64,000 nt of DNA, taken from NCBI GenBank assembly GCA_036267255.1, contig DATAWK010000003.1, positions 123,918 through 187,917 on the forward strand, in the 5' to 3' direction. A program made the position numbers and the translations under genes. Of the stretch, positions 62,403 through 64,000 are shown piece by piece. The notes under the pieces are model-generated. The model was not told the DNA's origin. It searched no databases and saw nothing but the letters and a program-made list of their open reading frames with translations. The first letter of the stretch is position 1. Every line of letters starts with the position of its first letter. The stretch comes from DATAWK01 sp036267255. GTDB taxonomy: Bacteria > Acidobacteriota > Terriglobia > Terriglobales > Acidobacteriaceae.

Positions 62403-63182
62403 TTAGAGAGCGGTTACCGCAGCTCCGACGATGGCACCCTGATGAGGCTCCTGAACAAACAGAACCAAATGATGCCCCGCGCCGGATTTTGGCTTCAGGT
62501 CGTCCGGAACAGAGAGATGGATCGACTTTTCCATGTCTCCCGATATGGTCGCGACTTTGACGAGGGTGCGAGCTACGGACACATGCTCAAGGAGCCGTCC
62601 CGAGTTCTCTCCGCGCAGGACATTCGATAGATCCGTGTCATCGGTAACAACGGCAATGAGGTCGAGCGGCTTCTTAGCTTGCCCTGAGATCGAGAATGTA
62701 GCGTCGATGCCATTTTCCGAAAAGGCCGAAGAAACGATCCGAAGATCCGCATTGGGACGCCGCGCATTACTTTGCAGCGCACTCTCCAGTGCGCCTTCGT
62801 TCCCGCCGACGAATTGGTCTCGTCCGTTCACAATCATCTGCGGGGTATACGAGCCTTCCGGGGAGAGACGAGAGGCGTAGACGCTCTGCCGGTCCGTAAA
62901 GACTTGCGCCGAATACGGGTCTTTCCAGCCCAGATTGTTCCAGTAGGTAACGTGTTCGCTGATCCCAACGATCAACTGCCCCGTCCCTGTCTCCTTGAGA
63001 TGAACCTGACGGAGCAGCCCGTCGGCAGGCGGACAACTGGAGCATCCTTCCGAGGTGAACAGCTCCAAAATCACAACCGAAGTAGGACTCGGGCTAGAAG
63101 GGGCTGTGGGCTGTGCAGCCTCAAGTCCTGGCTGTACTGCCACGAACATCGCTGAAGTTGCGATTAGCTGGCGAAGACGCAT
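62403..63182 (-). CDS. DUF1223 exported thioredoxin-like protein
   Basis: 259 aa. A signal peptide (about 1-23) precedes a thioredoxin-like domain with the CxxC in LELFTSEGCSSCPPADGLL, followed by YWNNLGWKDPYSAQ and TPQMIVNGRDQFVGGN, the cis-Pro part. A C-terminal beta domain (about 150-255) follows. Family function is unknown; the CxxC suggests periplasmic thiol or metal chemistry. GGAGG stands six bases before the ATG and an ECF-type promoter right before it. Confidence 0.85.
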   Translation of the reverse strand: MRLRQLIATSAMFVAVQPGLEAAQPTAPSSPSPTSVVILELFTSEGCSSCPPADGLLRQVHLKETGTGQLIVGISEHVTYWNNLGWKDPYSAQVFTDRQSVYASRLSPEGSYTPQMIVNGRDQFVGGNEGALESALQSNARRPNADLRIVSSAFSENGIDATFSISGQAKKPLDLIAVVTDDTDLSNVLRGENSGRLLEHVSVARTLVKVATISGDMEKSIHLSVPDDLKPKSGAGHHLVLFVQEPHQGAIVGAAVTAL

Positions 63183-63204
63183 AGGGAGCCTCCAATGTGG
63201 CTCT

Positions 63205-63235
63205 CGTCTGACGCGCGATCCCGGAATCGGTTACA
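63205..63235 (-). promoter_or_regulatory. ECF-type promoter candidate 5, upstream of the DUF1223 gene
   Basis: Minus strand: TGTAACC (63229-63235), 17 bases, TCAGACG (63205-63211). The start codon at 63182 is 23 bases on. Its -35 box lies 23 bases from that of the divergent doxX promoter. Confidence 0.6.
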
Positions 63236-63258
63236 CGGGCTGCCCGTACCATTCTCCC

Positions 63259-63289
63259 TGTAACCAAACAGCTTCCAGTGGCTCTAACG
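63259..63289 (+). promoter_or_regulatory. ECF-type promoter candidate 6, upstream of doxX and the sigma factor
   Basis: TGTAACC (63259-63265), 17 bases, TCTAACG (63283-63289), identical in both boxes and spacing to the site at 56108. It would drive doxX and the overlapping sigma factor gene, making the sigma factor autoregulated. Confidence 0.65.
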
Positions 63290-63337
63290 AACCGAAGCGC
63301 AAGAATGAGCCTGCGCTATTCGCTTCGTGAGGAAGTC

Positions 63338-63805
63338 ATGAAAAAGCTCTTGAACATCTATCGCCGCATCACCGTGGGTCTGTCATTTTTGCAATCGCCC
63401 ATGCTCTTGGTGGTGCGCCTTTACTGGGGATTTCAACTCGCCCAGACCGGATGGGGAAAGCTCCACAACCTTGCGAAGATTACCGGATTCTTCGCAAGTC
63501 TGAATGTGCCCGTCCCGGGCTTCACTGCACCCGCCATTTCGACCTTGGAGTTCCTCGGCGGTATCCTTCTTATGCTGGGTCTCTTTTCAAGGCCCATCGC
63601 CTTCCTCCTGGCCTGCAACATGTTTGTCGCCTATTGGACCGCGGATCGCGAAGCGCTCACCTCTGTATTCTCCGATCCGGGCAAGTTCTATGTCGCCGAC
63701 CCCTACACCTTCCTGTTCGCCTCATTGATGGTCCTTATCTTTGGAGCAGGTTTGTTCGCAGTCGATACCCTGATCGCAAAGCGAGTGAAAGCTTTCGAGC
63801 AGTGA
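63338..63805 (+). CDS. DoxX-family membrane protein
   Basis: 155 aa from the ATG at 63338, preceded by GAGGAAG. Four membrane spans: LLVVRLYWGFQLAQTGWGKL (with the family's R-x-G-F...K signature), ISTLEFLGGILLMLGL, PIAFLLACNMFVAYW and YTFLFASLMVLIFGAGLF. DoxX proteins recur in bufferin and other stress clusters, with a presumed redox or thiol-linked role. The stop overlaps the sigma factor's GTG (GTGA). Confidence 0.87.
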   Translation: MKKLLNIYRRITVGLSFLQSPMLLVVRLYWGFQLAQTGWGKLHNLAKITGFFASLNVPVPGFTAPAISTLEFLGGILLMLGLFSRPIAFLLACNMFVAYWTADREALTSVFSDPGKFYVADPYTFLFASLMVLIFGAGLFAVDTLIAKRVKAFEQ

Positions 63806-64000
63806 ACGAGCCTAAGACTTCAAATCGGACTGAAGCGGAGATGATCGCCGCGATTATCGGCGGAGAGACGCAGGTCTTCCATGACCTGATTCGCCCTCAT
63901 GAACGAAGTGTCTATTTGATGGCTTTGTCCTATATGAAGAATGAGGCGGATGCCGAGGACGTGGCCCAGGAGGCGTTCGTGCGGGCCTTCCGCAATCTGG
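63802..64000 (+). CDS. ECF RNA polymerase sigma factor, 5' part (cut by window end)
   Basis: 66 codons are visible from a GTG that overlaps the doxX stop. The region-2 domain of an ECF sigma factor is plain: FHDLIRPHERSVYLMAL, SYMKNEADAEDVAQEAFVRAFRNL, the last being the core-binding and -10-recognising helix. The rest is beyond the window. Position at the end of a unit starting with an ECF-type promoter suggests that it directs the six TGTAACC promoters of this region; an anti-sigma gene might follow. Confidence 0.88.
   Translation, partial: MNEPKTSNRTEAEMIAAIIGGETQVFHDLIRPHERSVYLMALSYMKNEADAEDVAQEAFVRAFRNL

Overview
The window reads as a bacterial chromosome segment of moderately high GC. 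The best guess is Acidobacteriota (class Terriglobia), from the mix of an SET-domain protein-lysine methyltransferase, an APC permease with a long cytosolic tail, a DUF92 protein, a lone pilus-type secretin, GH3 beta-glucosidase and palindromic intergenic repeats. This assignment is inference from gene content; no rRNA gene is present to settle it. The cell is Gram-negative by envelope genes: secretin, Lnt, an MlaF-like ATPase and periplasmic thiol-redox proteins.

Region 1 (1-54 kb) looks like an ordinary backbone. It holds NAD metabolism (nadE, nadK), exopolysaccharide initiation (sugar transferase), a HigBA-type toxin-antitoxin pair, mobA, an M20 dipeptidase, a Tat-exported beta-carbonic anhydrase, a GH3 glucosidase with a LacI-type operator, and an NtrC-type two-component operon with a lipoprotein. 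It continues with RNA modification genes (tlyA, Sua5/YrdC, TrmH family), rarA, and a minus-strand cluster lnt-prfB-CoA-binding protein-dsbD-thioredoxin-like in which prfB needs its programmed +1 frameshift. Then come an APC permease, an AT-hook/H1-like basic protein, radical SAM, mazG-GNAT-menC, a prepilin peptidase, the SET protein, the classic dnaX-ybaB-recR group, and an ABC importer with a duplicated permease but no binding protein. The block ends with an ArnC/DPM1-type glycosyltransferase.

Region 2 (about 54.06-64 kb) begins at tRNA-Ser(GGA), directly followed by a strong terminator and a truncated P4-type integrase, so it looks like an old genomic island. It carries a TetR regulator, a small membrane protein, a quinol-monooxygenase-like protein, a zincin-like peptidase, a nitrilase, two gene relics with internal deletions (HD hydrolase and DsbD), a peroxiredoxin, and a bufferin-type RiPP metallophore operon: Cys-rich exported precursor BufA, MNIO/DUF692 enzyme BufB and DUF2063 partner BufC. 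DUF1223 and DoxX proteins and the start of an ECF sigma factor follow, cut by the window edge.

The most interesting observation is that six places in region 2 carry the same promoter-like signal, TGTAACC, 16-17 bases, then TCTAACG or a close variant. They lie upstream of the monooxygenase gene, a small minus-strand ORF, the peroxiredoxin, bufA, DUF1223 and doxX-sigma. Two of them stand back to back in the DUF1223/doxX intergenic region. This suggests one autoregulated ECF regulon that joins a peptide metallophore system to thiol/peroxide defence across the island.
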